Shown: piece by piece, positions 7,503 through 16,624 of the stretch | How the letters are laid out: every line of letters begins with the position of its first letter | Position numbering within the stretch: the first letter of the stretch is position 1 | NCBI GenBank assembly: GCA_003963305.1 | Contig: RXJR01000002.1 | Span: 46,913-110,912 of the forward strand | Direction: 5' to 3' | Length of the DNA stretch: 64,000 bases | Origin: Candidatus Melainabacteria bacterium | GTDB lineage: Bacteria; Cyanobacteriota; Vampirovibrionia; Obscuribacterales; Obscuribacteraceae | The notes under the pieces: generated by a model | Told to the model about the DNA's origin: nothing | Seen by the model: the letters and a program-made list of their open reading frames with translations, nothing else | The model's database searches: none | Translations under genes and position numbers: made by a program

Positions 7503-8966
7503 CTAGTGACGTGCTGCTGCTTCCATAACCGGCTTGGAATCGAACTCGGCCAGTATTTTGTCGACCTGTTGGTTAAAATCGGCCATAACCTTTTCCACCT
7601 GTTCAACGTTAGTTCCTTCGAAATAAAGGCGCACTAGAGGCTCGGTTCCACTGGGTCGGATCAAGACCCAGTTGTGATGGTCGAGGTACAATTTCAATCC
7701 GTCTTTGCGTCCCACTTCAGTGACAGGCAAACCGGCCAGGCTGGTCATCGGAGATTCACGCAGTCTATCCATCAGACCCTTCTGGGTGCGCATTGTCAGC
7801 TTCAAATCGGCGCGACGGTAAATCAGCTCGAGTCCAGCTTCTTTCACCATATCTTGCCAGATGGCGGAAATCGATTTGCCTTCATAGGCCATCATTTCCA
7901 CCAGGAGCAGATTAGCCATGATGCCGTCTTTCTCGGGGATGTGCCCCATAACTGTGACACCGCCCGACTCTTCGCCGCCTATCAGACCATTCAAAAGACG
8001 CATCTGCTCGCCCACGTATTTGAAGCCTACGGCAGTCTCGACGTAATCGAGTCCGTACATCTGACAGAGTCTGTCAAGCAAGTGCGTGGTAGCCACCGTG
8101 CGCACCACTGGTCCTTTCTTGCCGTGATTTTTGACGAGATGCCGCGTCAGCAAGCAAAGCAAATGATTCGGCGACAGATAATTTCCACCCTCGTCGATGG
8201 CGGCAAATCGGTCTGCGTCTCCGTCTGTAGCCAGCCCGGCATCGAGTTTTTCAGCGCGAACGGTCTTGACCAGATCTTGCAGATATTGATACTTGGGCTC
8301 AGGCATGCCACCACCGAAGAGCGGATCTCTCCAGTCATGCAAGACAGTGACGTTGACGCCGGCTTCTTTGAGCATCTTGTCGAGGTAACCTCGGCTTGTG
8401 CTGTAGAGCGCATCGTAGCCGATTCTCAGCCGCGCACCGCTAATTTTCTTGAAATCGATCAACTCTTTCAATGACGCCAGATATGGTGCAGTCGGATCAA
8501 AACGCGGCACTTCCACGTCGTCAACATGGAAATCATCGGGCTTATCGTTAAGATGGGAAACGATTTGAGCGGTGATATCGTCGGTGGCAGGGCCGGCAAA
8601 ATGAGGAATATATTTGATGCCGCAATATTCAGGCGGATTATGGCTGGCTGTAAACTGCAATGCGCCGGCGGTCGGTTCATGCTGGGTGGCGTGGGCGATG
8701 CATGGAGTGGGCACATCACGCTCTACGACTTTGGCAGGAATGCCCATCGTGATCAAAGTTTGAGCGCAGCGCAGGGCAAACCTGTCGGCCATGAAACGAG
8801 TGTCGTATCCGACTAACAGCGGCACTTTCGCAGCGCCATTGCGATGATATGTGTTACGCACATACATGCCCATCGCATATGCAACCTTCTCCACATTGGC
8901 AAAGGTGAAGTCCTCGGCAATGATCGCTCTCCAGCCATCTGTGCCGAAACTGATTACATCAGACAT
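7503..8966 (-). CDS. Phosphoglucomutase/phosphomannomutase family enzyme
   Basis: 487 residues with the four hallmarks of the alpha-D-phosphohexomutase family: phosphoserine loop TASHNPPEY with S108, metal loop DGDADRFAAID near residue 240, sugar-binding loop GGEESGG near 330, and phosphate-binding loop RPSGTEPLVRLYFEG near 445. It interconverts a hexose 6-phosphate and 1-phosphate. The sequence alone does not settle whether glucose, mannose or glucosamine is preferred. Glucose 1-phosphate would feed rfbF at 32362, and mannose 1-phosphate would feed the GDP-mannose-dependent epimerase at 51215. Length is normal for the family. The ATG lies 21 nt before the next gene upstream. Confidence 0.92.
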   Translation of the reverse strand: MSDVISFGTDGWRAIIAEDFTFANVEKVAYAMGMYVRNTYHRNGAAKVPLLVGYDTRFMADRFALRCAQTLITMGIPAKVVERDVPTPCIAHATQHEPTAGALQFTASHNPPEYCGIKYIPHFAGPATDDITAQIVSHLNDKPDDFHVDDVEVPRFDPTAPYLASLKELIDFKKISGARLRIGYDALYSTSRGYLDKMLKEAGVNVTVLHDWRDPLFGGGMPEPKYQYLQDLVKTVRAEKLDAGLATDGDADRFAAIDEGGNYLSPNHLLCLLTRHLVKNHGKKGPVVRTVATTHLLDRLCQMYGLDYVETAVGFKYVGEQMRLLNGLIGGEESGGVTVMGHIPEKDGIMANLLLVEMMAYEGKSISAIWQDMVKEAGLELIYRRADLKLTMRTQKGLMDRLRESPMTSLAGLPVTEVGRKDGLKLYLDHHNWVLIRPSGTEPLVRLYFEGTNVEQVEKVMADFNQQVDKILAEFDSKPVMEAAARH

Positions 8967-8986
8967 CTATATTGCTCCCAACAGGC

Positions 8987-10618
8987 TCAAGCCGAAAGAT
9001 AACTAGTAACGTATTCTTGCACAGAGTCCCAGGCAGTTCCTGCTTGATGATGTCCTCTAAAATTGGGATCAATGGCGCGACTGCCGGGAGCCCAGACGTG
9101 CTGCGGTTTCATTCGAGTTAAATGGTCTTCACCTTCAAATTCAATCACCGAGCCGTCTCTGCCATAGAAACGGAATGTTCCGGTAGGTTCTGCAGCCAGC
9201 CAGTGAAAACGGTCGCCGGCCGGCCCATCATCATTCAGCCTCTGAAACCTGGTCATCATGCGGAAACCGTCAGAGGTAAACACTGCAGTCAAGAAGTTCC
9301 AGTTACCATCACGACCGACGATGCTGCGTCTTTCGATGTGTAATTGCTTGACCAGATCCAGGCTCCAGAACTGACCGTCTACTCTTCTGACGCTCAGACA
9401 GCCACGCGGGTCTACGCTCATGCTTTCACCAGCGGCTCGCACTCTGCCTTCCAGGTCGCGCACGACAACGCCGTGCCTGTCACGTTCACCGACAGAATGC
9501 ATCTGACCGTTGCGGTCAGAGCGAACAAAGCTTTGCGGTTGGCCTTCGCTGTCGTAAGCAACGGCGATTGAGACGCCCAGTCCCGATTGTATATATCGGA
9601 CACGACCAAGAGCATCTTTCTTCAGCTGGGCACCATTATCAAAACGTTCGATGCGCTCACCGTCCGGCAAACTGGCAATGCGCGGCTGATCGATAACCAG
9701 TCGTTTGAAAAGCTTGCCCCGCTCATGCCGAGACCTGTGGTGCTTGTGACGACGCGAAAACGTCTTAGGCACTTCAGGAAGGGGGATCGATTCTAGAATT
9801 TCCGTATCGAAAAGAGGCTCAATCGGAGGTAAAGCGGCAGGCAACAAAGCATACTCGCGCGCCGCTTCAGTTCTTGCAGAAGTTGCAAATTGTGGTTCTT
9901 CGTCAACAGGATCGAAAAGACAGTTGAACCATTCATTCAATTCGAAGGCAGATGAAGAAGTGGACTCCACCGAAAGAGGCGTAAATAACGAGCGCTCTCT
10001 TTCATAAACGATATCGTCACCGTCTTCGGTGTCGTAATCTTCAGCAGTCAACTCGGCAGCAAGAGCAGCGGCGCCGGCACCTGCATTGAAGCAGGAATTG
10101 CCTGAATTGCCTGAAATCATCTGCGTCTGCGCGACACCAATGACGGTGGCAAAGTCGTTTTCATAATTATGCCCGTCTGTTTTGAAGCTTTGACCAGCAT
10201 CGCCGCCAATGCCCATAGCCGCATCAGCGATCGTATCGGCAAGACGCCCGAGCAGCCCTTCGGGTGCAATCACCGGGGCAACCACAACACTACTAATGGC
10301 AAGATCAGGCACCATGCCACGCCGCTTGCGAGCAACCAGATCATTGATGTCAAACTCGGGCGTGACGGAATTACGCACCAGAGCAAAATCTGGAACGGCG
10401 GCATTCTGCAAAAGATCACGTTCTGCATTTGAAGCCGTTTTTGCAAGAAAGTTCAAAAGCAATGTGGAACGGGTTGCCGAATCGCTGGCATCGGTTCGAC
10501 GCAATGGTGCATGAGCAACCAACTCGGGTGTACCGGCTTTGCGGTAGCCCGTACGAGGATCGCACCGGAGGCGCCCCTGTGCTCGAAGTTGGTGACGTGG
10601 CCAACCGTTCATGTCCAT
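8987..10618 (-). CDS. Large hypothetical protein with RHS/YD-like repeats
   Basis: I do not recognise a named family. The first 290 residues are low in structure and rich in Ala, Glu and Asp. Residues 300-525 contain short beta-type repeats reminiscent of RHS/YD proteins: FDNGAQLKKDALGRVRYI, VAYDSEGQPQSFVRSDRNG, RDLEGRVRAAG, FYGRDGSVIEFEG. No toxin domain, protease or signal peptide is evident. The G-x-V-R-x-I-x-Y pattern suggests a beta-wrap domain that may bind a partner. The ATG is followed by another ATG two codons later. The J-like protein lies upstream on the same strand, separated by 136 nt, so shared regulation is possible. Confidence 0.7.
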   Translation of the reverse strand: MDMNGWPRHQLRAQGRLRCDPRTGYRKAGTPELVAHAPLRRTDASDSATRSTLLLNFLAKTASNAERDLLQNAAVPDFALVRNSVTPEFDINDLVARKRRGMVPDLAISSVVVAPVIAPEGLLGRLADTIADAAMGIGGDAGQSFKTDGHNYENDFATVIGVAQTQMISGNSGNSCFNAGAGAAALAAELTAEDYDTEDGDDIVYERERSLFTPLSVESTSSSAFELNEWFNCLFDPVDEEPQFATSARTEAAREYALLPAALPPIEPLFDTEILESIPLPEVPKTFSRRHKHHRSRHERGKLFKRLVIDQPRIASLPDGERIERFDNGAQLKKDALGRVRYIQSGLGVSIAVAYDSEGQPQSFVRSDRNGQMHSVGERDRHGVVVRDLEGRVRAAGESMSVDPRGCLSVRRVDGQFWSLDLVKQLHIERRSIVGRDGNWNFLTAVFTSDGFRMMTRFQRLNDDGPAGDRFHWLAAEPTGTFRFYGRDGSVIEFEGEDHLTRMKPQHVWAPGSRAIDPNFRGHHQAGTAWDSVQEYVTSYLSA

Positions 10619-10754
10619 CCGGCTCTCTTAGCTGGATTTATTTGCCGCGTTTAACCGTCGGAACGCCCGACTGCCTGGCCGCAATCCCCAACCGCGACTC
10701 AATAGTAACATCGAAAAACGTTTCTTGGAATCCCATCAATGAGTCAGAACCGGG

Positions 10755-11543
10755 TCAGAGCCAGCCCCTAACTTGAAGCGATTCGGCCATGCGGATGCCC
10801 TGTGTGCGCTCGTCGTACATGGCAACGGCAAATTGTGCCATCGTAATTTTGCTCTGGCTAAGTAAAGTTTCAGCTAACCAGAGAGAATTCATTTCCTGAT
10901 CGGTGACGTAACCGGCGCTCAAGATCAGCTCTTTGACCGGGATTTCTGGAGCGATGCTCATCTGGTTGGTCAAAGCTTGTACTTCGGCCGGCCCAATGAT
11001 TTGTGCATATTTGAGAAGCTCGATCAGCGTCGGCAATTGTGTCGCAACGATAGGTTGCGTGCGAACCATCTGCACAGGCTCCGGCTCGCGTGAAGGAGTA
11101 GCGGCAATCGGTTCGAGCGTTCCATCTTCTGGAATTGTTTTGGTGTTGATCAACCATTCGCGACCGGTGATCAAATCGTGACTCAGTCTTAATCGGGGCT
11201 TACGCAGTACGAAGCCGGCTGTGAGAATTTTGTAGTAATCCTGACGGTTGTCTTTGACATTCTGGGTGCGCAGAAATTTTTTGGCAGCACGCAGGTAACC
11301 GGCCACAACCAGACTCTGCGGCACATCGCAGCGCAAACCGAGCAATTCGTAATAGTTTTCTGGTCGTTCAGGAATATCGGTCTTTGGCGGTGGCATCAAA
11401 TCCGGAAACAACTGGTAAAGTTCGCGCGCAGATTTGACAACGCCGATGTTGTCGTCATCAGCCCAACTTAAACGCAGTGCCGAACAGAGAATCTGGCTCT
11501 CGAGTTCGATACGGTTGGCACCACCTGATCCGACATCAGCCAT
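10755..11543 (-). CDS. J-domain-like regulatory protein
   Basis: 262 residues, no membrane segments. Residues 63-130 resemble a J-like helical module: ENYYELLGL, then helix VVAGYLRAAKKFLRTQN, then YYKILTAGFVLRKPRLRLSHD. The HPD tripeptide of true DnaJ is absent, so Hsp70 stimulation is not expected. Residues 175-260 form a helical region (LIELLKYAQIIGPAEVQALTNQM, then an SAGYVTDQEM motif) like the N-terminal helical domain of type II secretion/MshE ATPases. It lies just after the FHA gene on the same strand, which suggests a phosphopeptide-linked role. That link is inference. Confidence 0.65.
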   Translation of the reverse strand: MADVGSGGANRIELESQILCSALRLSWADDDNIGVVKSARELYQLFPDLMPPPKTDIPERPENYYELLGLRCDVPQSLVVAGYLRAAKKFLRTQNVKDNRQDYYKILTAGFVLRKPRLRLSHDLITGREWLINTKTIPEDGTLEPIAATPSREPEPVQMVRTQPIVATQLPTLIELLKYAQIIGPAEVQALTNQMSIAPEIPVKELILSAGYVTDQEMNSLWLAETLLSQSKITMAQFAVAMYDERTQGIRMAESLQVRGWL

Positions 11544-11592
11544 TTGTGGTTTCTAAAGCCTCACATCCAACATCACTAACAACCCTGTCGAG

Positions 11593-12045
11593 CTAATTTT
11601 TTTCCACTTCGAACGTCAGCTCTGTGTGACCAACACGAACTTTATCACCAGCAGAAAGAACCTGTCTCTTGACGACCGGATGGCCGTTCAACAAGGTTCC
11701 ATTGGTAGAGCCGAGGTCTTCCAACCAGAAATCGCCTTCTTCGAAGGTGATCCAGGCATGATGCCTGGAAGTAAAGGTGTCATCAGGTATGACTACCTGA
11801 TTGGAAGGGTCGCGCCCTATCTTCACCTTACTATTTTTAAGAGGAAATTTCTGCCCTGTTTTTTGAACAACGATAGCGACAGACGACGGCACCGGCACAT
11901 CGGGCACGTCTGATTCCTGAGACTTCATGTAATCGAGCTGGAGACTCTTCAGGTCCAGATCGGTAACAGTGGAGCAATAGACACAGCGTTGCCCGGTCGG
12001 CGTGGGACGACCGCAGCTTGGACATGGTTCCGTTTCGTCGGGCAT
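11593..12045 (-). CDS. Zinc-ribbon FHA-domain protein
   Basis: 150 residues from the chosen ATG. Residues 5-25 form a zinc ribbon (CPSCGRPTPTGQRCVYC, two CxxC pairs). Residues 60-150 are a full FHA domain: strand VKIGRDPSNQVVI, then SRHHAWI (the pThr-binding serine and histidine loop), then LEDLGSTNGTLLNG. Known: FHA domains bind phosphothreonine, so a Hanks kinase such as the one at 524 is a plausible partner. Start: the frame is open to 12252, but the ATG at 12045 is preceded by AGAGG at correct spacing and by a -10-like TATAAT 49 nt upstream, which would be inside the longer frame. Confidence 0.88.
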   Translation of the reverse strand: MPDETEPCPSCGRPTPTGQRCVYCSTVTDLDLKSLQLDYMKSQESDVPDVPVPSSVAIVVQKTGQKFPLKNSKVKIGRDPSNQVVIPDDTFTSRHHAWITFEEGDFWLEDLGSTNGTLLNGHPVVKRQVLSAGDKVRVGHTELTFEVEKN

Positions 12046-12093
12046 TCGACCTCTGGAGGTTTGTAGATCCACTGAAGACTCAGTCTGAGCAAT

Positions 12094-12099
12094 ATTATA
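12094..12099 (-). promoter_or_regulatory. -10 element before the FHA gene
   Basis: TATAAT on the minus strand, 49 nt before the FHA start codon. No good -35 is seen at 17 nt, so the promoter is weak or activator-dependent. It supports the shorter FHA start. Confidence 0.4.
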
Positions 12100-12560
12100 C
12101 GGGAATGACAATCTAGACCGAGTTGGCAAAACTCTCTTGATAAGCCAGGAACCTCCACAGATCATGACTGGTTGGAGAAAACGTATTCGGGAAACCGGAT
12201 TAAACGGCTTGAACGCCCACAGAATGTGCGCAGAGATCAATTCCGGTGCCATTACAAAAGTTCATGCCCGAGATTAGCAACCCGGTCACGCCTGTTGAAG
12301 TTCATCTCCGGACCGAATCGGATCAAATCGGCCAGCCCTGTTTTCAAGCGCCCAGAACCCAAACCAGCCTTTGTTTCATAAATATCGGCAAGCAACTGGA
12401 CAACCACATTTGCAATCTCCAGAACGGTTTCGCTGAGAGACTCGCGTTTATGAACTTATCTAATCTGAATCCAATTAACAAAGAGCGGAAAGAATATAAC
12501 CGACATCCTCTTTGCAGCCTCAGGTTCTCTTAGCCGCGCTAAACTCAACAGCTCGATTGA
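12100..12560. other. Stretch without a convincing gene
   Basis: 461 nt between the lipoprotein stop and the FHA promoter. Short open frames at 12172-12381 (plus) and 12246-12533 (plus) lack ribosome sites, have mixed composition and show no family resemblance. No tRNA or strong hairpin was found. Confidence 0.4.
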
Positions 12561-13931
12561 TCACTTCAAAGCCTCTGTCTTCCCTGCTTGAGGTGGTCTG
12601 ATACCGCAATAGATATCTGTGCATTCGACTGACTTACCGGCAGTGGAGACCGTATGGTTTTTCCAGTTGGGCTTAACGAAGTTTGGCTCCTCATAAAAAA
12701 TCCCCTGTGACACCATCGAATCTTGCGCCACACCAGTAGTGTTGTCGTAGACCGCATCAATTTCAAATTGTCTGCCTTTCGGCATAATCACACCCGGCTT
12801 GAAATACAGGTCACTTATTTTTTTGGTTTCAAGACCTGAATCAGTTTTAGTGGTCACATCAACTGTCCAGAGCGGCGTCTTTTTATTGCCGTCACAGATG
12901 AGCATTGTCACTTTTTTGCATAACGGGTGACAGTGAGTCCACACAGTTCTCACTACGCGGTCTTCAGTGTTCAAGCCAAAGTCACGGTATTTTGTCAGAG
13001 GACACATATAAAAATGTTCGCCCGGCGGCACTTTCCAGTGACCGGTTACTTTTCGGCCGCCGGCATAATCGATTACCGTACCCGGTATCGCATTTGGTGC
13101 GTTGTCACCGACAGAAAGAGCCAGGCAACTTGCTCCATGAAGTGATGAAGAGGGCAACTTGGTACTATTGTTCAACTCCACGGCCATAAATGGCGTATAC
13201 CAGGAAAGCGCCTTCATCGGTGTTTTCAAATCAGCATCCCTGACAAGATCAATAGTGCACAGATGCCTGACGCGTCGATGCGCAGTCGTGGTGCGGTTTG
13301 CGGCTTGAAACTTGAGGTGAATGTATTCGTCCGTTGAAAGTGGCACTGCACACCCGGCCGGGAAATGAATATCTGTCTGCCCTTGAGTTATCGTGAATAG
13401 CCTGTTGCTGCCGGTGTGTATTTGTGGAAAGACCTGGTCTCGTGTGTCCAAATCGACATTGCAATGACAGATGAATTCTGATGTAGGCAACTCCTTATCG
13501 TTCTCGTCAAGAACTACGAGCTTCACGCCTGTAAGCCATATGAGCTCTCTGGGTAGATTCGAATTGGATGGCGGTATGGTGCGTTCGTGAACGCTAGCTG
13601 CCATCGTCGTTTGATGCCCGTCTTCGACGAATTTGATCTGCTCCTCGCCGACAGAGACATTTCCTTTTGCGAGCAAGTCAGAGATTCTTACGGTCTGGGT
13701 GACGTAGGGACCTTCCATAGAACGATATTTACGGTGAATATCGAAAGGTCCGGCCGTGACGCTCACATGCCGAACGACATCAGGCGAACGGTCAATAACT
13801 TCCGAGGGCTGTTTTGAAGCAATTGGCTGTACCGATTGGTCGGTTTTACGCGGCGAGCATGCCGCAATGCACAGCAGAACCGTCGTTAAAACAACGAACG
13901 ATTGGCACGGAACCCGTGAACACACCGCCAA
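12561..13931 (-). CDS. Predicted lipoprotein of unknown function
   Basis: 456 residues. The N-terminus has a hydrophobic signal ending in LLCIAAC, a lipobox with Cys at about residue 25, so the mature protein should be lipid-anchored in the envelope. The rest is a long beta-rich sequence with many Cys and Thr (ECTDIYCGIRPP near the end; HCHPLCKKV near 335) that could form disulphides. I recognise no catalytic motif. The start shown is TTG. GTG at codon 3 is an alternative and either retains the signal. The gene sits 8 nt after the zinc-ribbon gene, so the two may share a transcript. Confidence 0.65.
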   Translation of the reverse strand: MAVCSRVPCQSFVVLTTVLLCIAACSPRKTDQSVQPIASKQPSEVIDRSPDVVRHVSVTAGPFDIHRKYRSMEGPYVTQTVRISDLLAKGNVSVGEEQIKFVEDGHQTTMAASVHERTIPPSNSNLPRELIWLTGVKLVVLDENDKELPTSEFICHCNVDLDTRDQVFPQIHTGSNRLFTITQGQTDIHFPAGCAVPLSTDEYIHLKFQAANRTTTAHRRVRHLCTIDLVRDADLKTPMKALSWYTPFMAVELNNSTKLPSSSLHGASCLALSVGDNAPNAIPGTVIDYAGGRKVTGHWKVPPGEHFYMCPLTKYRDFGLNTEDRVVRTVWTHCHPLCKKVTMLICDGNKKTPLWTVDVTTKTDSGLETKKISDLYFKPGVIMPKGRQFEIDAVYDNTTGVAQDSMVSQGIFYEEPNFVKPNWKNHTVSTAGKSVECTDIYCGIRPPQAGKTEALK

Positions 13932-13939
13932 CTGGACAA

Positions 13940-14281
13940 TTAAACGGCAGCAGCCGAGTCAATGCCGGAGTTTTGTTCTTCGTCTTTTACTTCTGGCTGT
14001 TCTAATTTCTTGGTACGGAAGCAATAGCTGCAGTAAACAGGTCTGTAACCCTTGGGCTGGAAGGGCACACGCGTTGGTGAGCCACATTCGGCGCAGTTCA
14101 CTTCGGCTGTACGACTTGGATCTTCACCATTGCGTTGCACTCTCATGAGAATGCGGCAATTAGGACAGCGTTTGGGTTCATTAACCAACCCCTTCGCGCT
14201 GAAAAAATCCTGTTCCCCGCCGGAAAATACAAAAGTCTTATTGCAGTCCCGACAGGTCAAATCCTTATCTTCAAATGCCAT
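13940..14281 (-). CDS. Zinc-ribbon protein, two CxxC pairs plus C-terminal ribbon
   Basis: 113 residues. Two ribbon modules: CRDCNKTFVFSGGEQDFF and then CPNC (pair one), and CAECGSPTRVPFQPKGYRPVYCSYCF (pair two). This pattern, with the Phe/Phe and Gly-Tyr-Arg-Pro-Val spacers, matches small zinc-ribbon proteins annotated as probable zinc-binding domain or CxxC-containing proteins and found widely in bacteria without a settled function. The C-terminus is acidic and disordered. It lies between tsaD and the lipoprotein, all on the minus strand. Confidence 0.85.
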   Translation of the reverse strand: MAFEDKDLTCRDCNKTFVFSGGEQDFFSAKGLVNEPKRCPNCRILMRVQRNGEDPSRTAEVNCAECGSPTRVPFQPKGYRPVYCSYCFRTKKLEQPEVKDEEQNSGIDSAAAV

Positions 14282-14321
14282 CGTGAGATACCTACTAACC
14301 CTTCATGCGTTCCCAATTTAT

Positions 14322-14534
14322 CTAGACTTCACTTTCAGTTTTTTTAGGAGGAAGATCGGATCCAGATGCGACCGTCATCAAATGAGCGATCAAGTCCATG
14401 CTATCACGCGCCCGCACCAGCGAGCGAAGATGAGCCCGTTCGCTGTGGGAAGTACTATATGAGGCATTCACCCGTATTAGTACAAAAGCGTGCAGAAACT
14501 CTGAAAATCGAGTCAGTGCAAGCATTTCAAGCAA
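14322..14534 (-). CDS. Possible small protein between tsaD and zinc-ribbon gene
   Basis: The frame fits the gap between the two flanking genes. Its C-terminal half (RARDSMDLIAHLMTVASGSDLPPKK) looks coding-like, ending in a charged tail. The start is uncertain: TTG at 14534, ATG at 14525, or GTG at 14471, which would give 49 residues. None has a clear ribosome site. Family unknown, may be chance. Confidence 0.28.
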   Translation of the reverse strand: MLEMLALTRFSEFLHAFVLIRVNASYSTSHSERAHLRSLVRARDSMDLIAHLMTVASGSDLPPKKTESEV

Positions 14535-14554
14535 ACACGGTCAAAATTCGCTCA

Positions 14555-15523
14555 TTAATTTCGGGAATAAACCCGAGCATCGAGCTCTGATTGCACACCG
14601 CAAAAATGAGCTGCGGCCCCGACCATAGCAGCATTATCAGTACAAAACTCCAGACGGGGGAAATACACTTTCACCGGAGATTGTGCTGAAAGCTTAGTAC
14701 GCAGATCGCTGTTAGCTGCCACACCACCGGCTAAAACGATACTGGGCACTTTGAATTCTTGTTGCGCCTGCAAAGTCTTTTTCACCAGCACGCGCGTCAC
14801 CGCATCTTGAAAAGATGCCGCCAAATCGTCTACGGGCAAGGGTTTCGGCAACTTTTCAACGGTTCGCAAAACAGCAGTTTTGAGACCACTGAAACTGAAG
14901 TCGTAGCCCGCAACAACTCCCTCAGGGAACCGAAAAGCCTTGCAGTCACCGCGTTTTGCAGCCTTGTCGATGGCCGGTCCACCTGGATATTCCAGACCAA
15001 GCAAACGAGCCACCTTGTCGAAAGCTTCGCCGGCAGCATCGTCAAGAGTCTGTCCGAGTATTCTTCCCTGGCTATATGACTGGAAATGAATAATCTGAGT
15101 GTGACCGCCGCTGACCAGCAATGCAATGAAAGGTGGCTCCAGATCTGTGTCGAGATAATTTGCACAAACATGGGCCAGGAGGTGATCGATTGTTATCAAC
15201 GGCACATCCCACGTCCAACTTAGTGCTTTAGCCGCAGAGAGACCGACCAGGAGCGTGCCGATTAATCCCGGTCCGTTCGTACAGGCGATCCCAGAAAGCT
15301 CGGAAGGCTTGACCTGAGCGGATTTCAGCGCGACGTCGACGACTTCGTTAATAGTCTCAACGTGTTGCCGGGCGGCAACTTCTGGCACAACCCCACCAAA
15401 AGCCTGATGAATAGCAGTCTGCGAAACTATATGACTGGAGAGAACATGTCGCCCCTCAGCCACCACTGCGGCCGCAGTCTCGTCACAACTTGTCTCGAGA
15501 GCCAGATAAATTGAGCTCGACAT
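14555..15523 (-). CDS. tsaD: tRNA N6-adenosine threonylcarbamoyltransferase
   Basis: 322 residues, typical length. N-terminal ETSCDETAAAVV, GVVPEVAARQHVE, metal site HLLAH (H114, H118), LVSGGHTQI, LDDAAGEAFDKVARLLGL, GGPAIDKAAKRG and the C-terminal LAGGVAANSDLR and FCTDNAAMVGAAA are all present. It transfers the threonylcarbamoyl group from TC-AMP to A37 of ANN-decoding tRNAs, with TsaB and TsaE as partners (not in this window). The start ATG is chosen because the family begins with about this stretch. No defect is seen. Confidence 0.97.
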   Translation of the reverse strand: MSSSIYLALETSCDETAAAVVAEGRHVLSSHIVSQTAIHQAFGGVVPEVAARQHVETINEVVDVALKSAQVKPSELSGIACTNGPGLIGTLLVGLSAAKALSWTWDVPLITIDHLLAHVCANYLDTDLEPPFIALLVSGGHTQIIHFQSYSQGRILGQTLDDAAGEAFDKVARLLGLEYPGGPAIDKAAKRGDCKAFRFPEGVVAGYDFSFSGLKTAVLRTVEKLPKPLPVDDLAASFQDAVTRVLVKKTLQAQQEFKVPSIVLAGGVAANSDLRTKLSAQSPVKVYFPRLEFCTDNAAMVGAAAHFCGVQSELDARVYSRN

Positions 15524-15929
15524 TTTTTCTGCTCCAAAACGGACATACCAGGGTCAGAAAGCACAACTCTCAGCGCCACAAAACAGCGAGAAGTAAGCGC
15601 GGCCAGCCCTACACGGGTCAATTATGGCAGGAGCGCCTGACAGTGCGCATTTCCGAACGTCCCTAACGTAAAGATTTCATAGCTTAAGCAGACGCCGTCA
15701 TCGCCCAAAAGCCGCCAGAATTAACCTCTTAGCGGCATATCGGACTATTGACAAGGAGGTCAGGCAAGAGTAACATTCAACCCATCTAATAGTCTATTTA
15801 GTGCCACTTTTCCGGATTCCCACTGAGTAGATGCCGCAAATGGAGCTCCCCGGCTTCATAAACTTACTAAATTGCTACTTTTCCGAACCAAGCTCTGGGT
15901 AAAACCAGTACAGGCATAGGTCTTTATAT
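15524..15929. other. Intergenic region between tsaD and secreted-protein genes
   Basis: 406 nt carrying the promoter at 15748-15776 and a pair of near-identical 12-mers (cyacttttccgr) at about 15804 and 15875, 71 nt apart, that might bind a regulator. A frame at 15427-15621 on the minus strand overlaps the start of tsaD and has no support. Confidence 0.45.
15748..15776 (+). promoter_or_regulatory. Sigma-70-type promoter
   Basis: TTGACA at 15748-15753, 17-nt spacer, TAACAT at 15771-15776. The predicted start lies near 15783, giving a leader of about 147 nt before the first secreted-protein gene. The -35 is perfect and the -10 matches 4 of 6. Confidence 0.6.
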
Positions 15930-16580
15930 ATGAAAAGCAAAAACGTCGTCGTCTCTCTAGCTGTACTCGCGGCTCTCGCGTCATGCTCTCAGGCACAAGC
16001 GCAGATAGGCGGTGCGCCTGCCTCGGGCGATACATACACCTCTGCCGGCGATACAGGCAACATGGGTCAAACCGACTATCTGAATACCGGCAAAGAAGCA
16101 TTCCAGATTCATCGCGGCGACACCCAGAACTATGTCAGCCCAAACACGGCCTATCCAGCAGCTAATGATCATTCCAGCTTCCAGACCCCGCAGGTCAGAC
16201 CGATGGTGAACGCGGGCATAGGCGGGCTGAACCAGGTCAGCACAGCCCCCATGGCGACGGGCAGCACGAGCATAGACAACACGCCCTTCCCTTCCGGAAG
16301 CTTCAACTATGGCTTTAAAAATGCACCAATCCAACCGTACAAAGGCGCCTACAGACAAACTGGCTCATACGGCGGCATGCTCCCGAACGTATCGCTCGGC
16401 TCAGTTGATTTCAACACAGTCGATACCTCAGGCGTAGCACCTGTTGGTATGGGTTCGCCAGGACGAGGCATGGGTGCTCCCATTGGCAGACCAGTCGTGA
16501 CAATGCCTCCAATGCCTTCTTCTACTTCCTCGACTATGGATACTCTAAATTGGCTTCAAAACAGTTTCTTCGGCTTCTAG
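15930..16580 (+). CDS. Secreted protein, unknown function
   Basis: 216 residues with a Sec signal peptide (MKSKNVVVSLAVLAALASCSQAQA, cleaved after about residue 24). The Cys followed by Ser near residue 19 could also make it a lipoprotein, though the lipobox is poor. The mature part is rich in Gly, Ser, Thr, Asn and Pro with no recognisable domain and reads as disordered or repeat-like surface material. It begins a run of three secreted-protein genes on the plus strand with gaps of 44 and 22 nt, almost surely one operon behind the promoter at 15748. Function unknown. Confidence 0.7.
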   Translation: MKSKNVVVSLAVLAALASCSQAQAQIGGAPASGDTYTSAGDTGNMGQTDYLNTGKEAFQIHRGDTQNYVSPNTAYPAANDHSSFQTPQVRPMVNAGIGGLNQVSTAPMATGSTSIDNTPFPSGSFNYGFKNAPIQPYKGAYRQTGSYGGMLPNVSLGSVDFNTVDTSGVAPVGMGSPGRGMGAPIGRPVVTMPPMPSSTSSTMDTLNWLQNSFFGF

Positions 16581-16624
16581 ACCAGCCCTCGTCATCGAAT
16601 TCAAATCAGCAACGGTAAATAAAA

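Noticed and set aside
7674-8474. Plus-strand open frame of 266 codons
   Set aside because: Lies antisense to the phosphohexomutase at 7503-8966, which has all catalytic motifs. The antisense frame has no ribosome site and no family resemblance.
12100-12560. Possible genes in this gap
   Set aside because: Short frames have no ribosome sites and no motifs.
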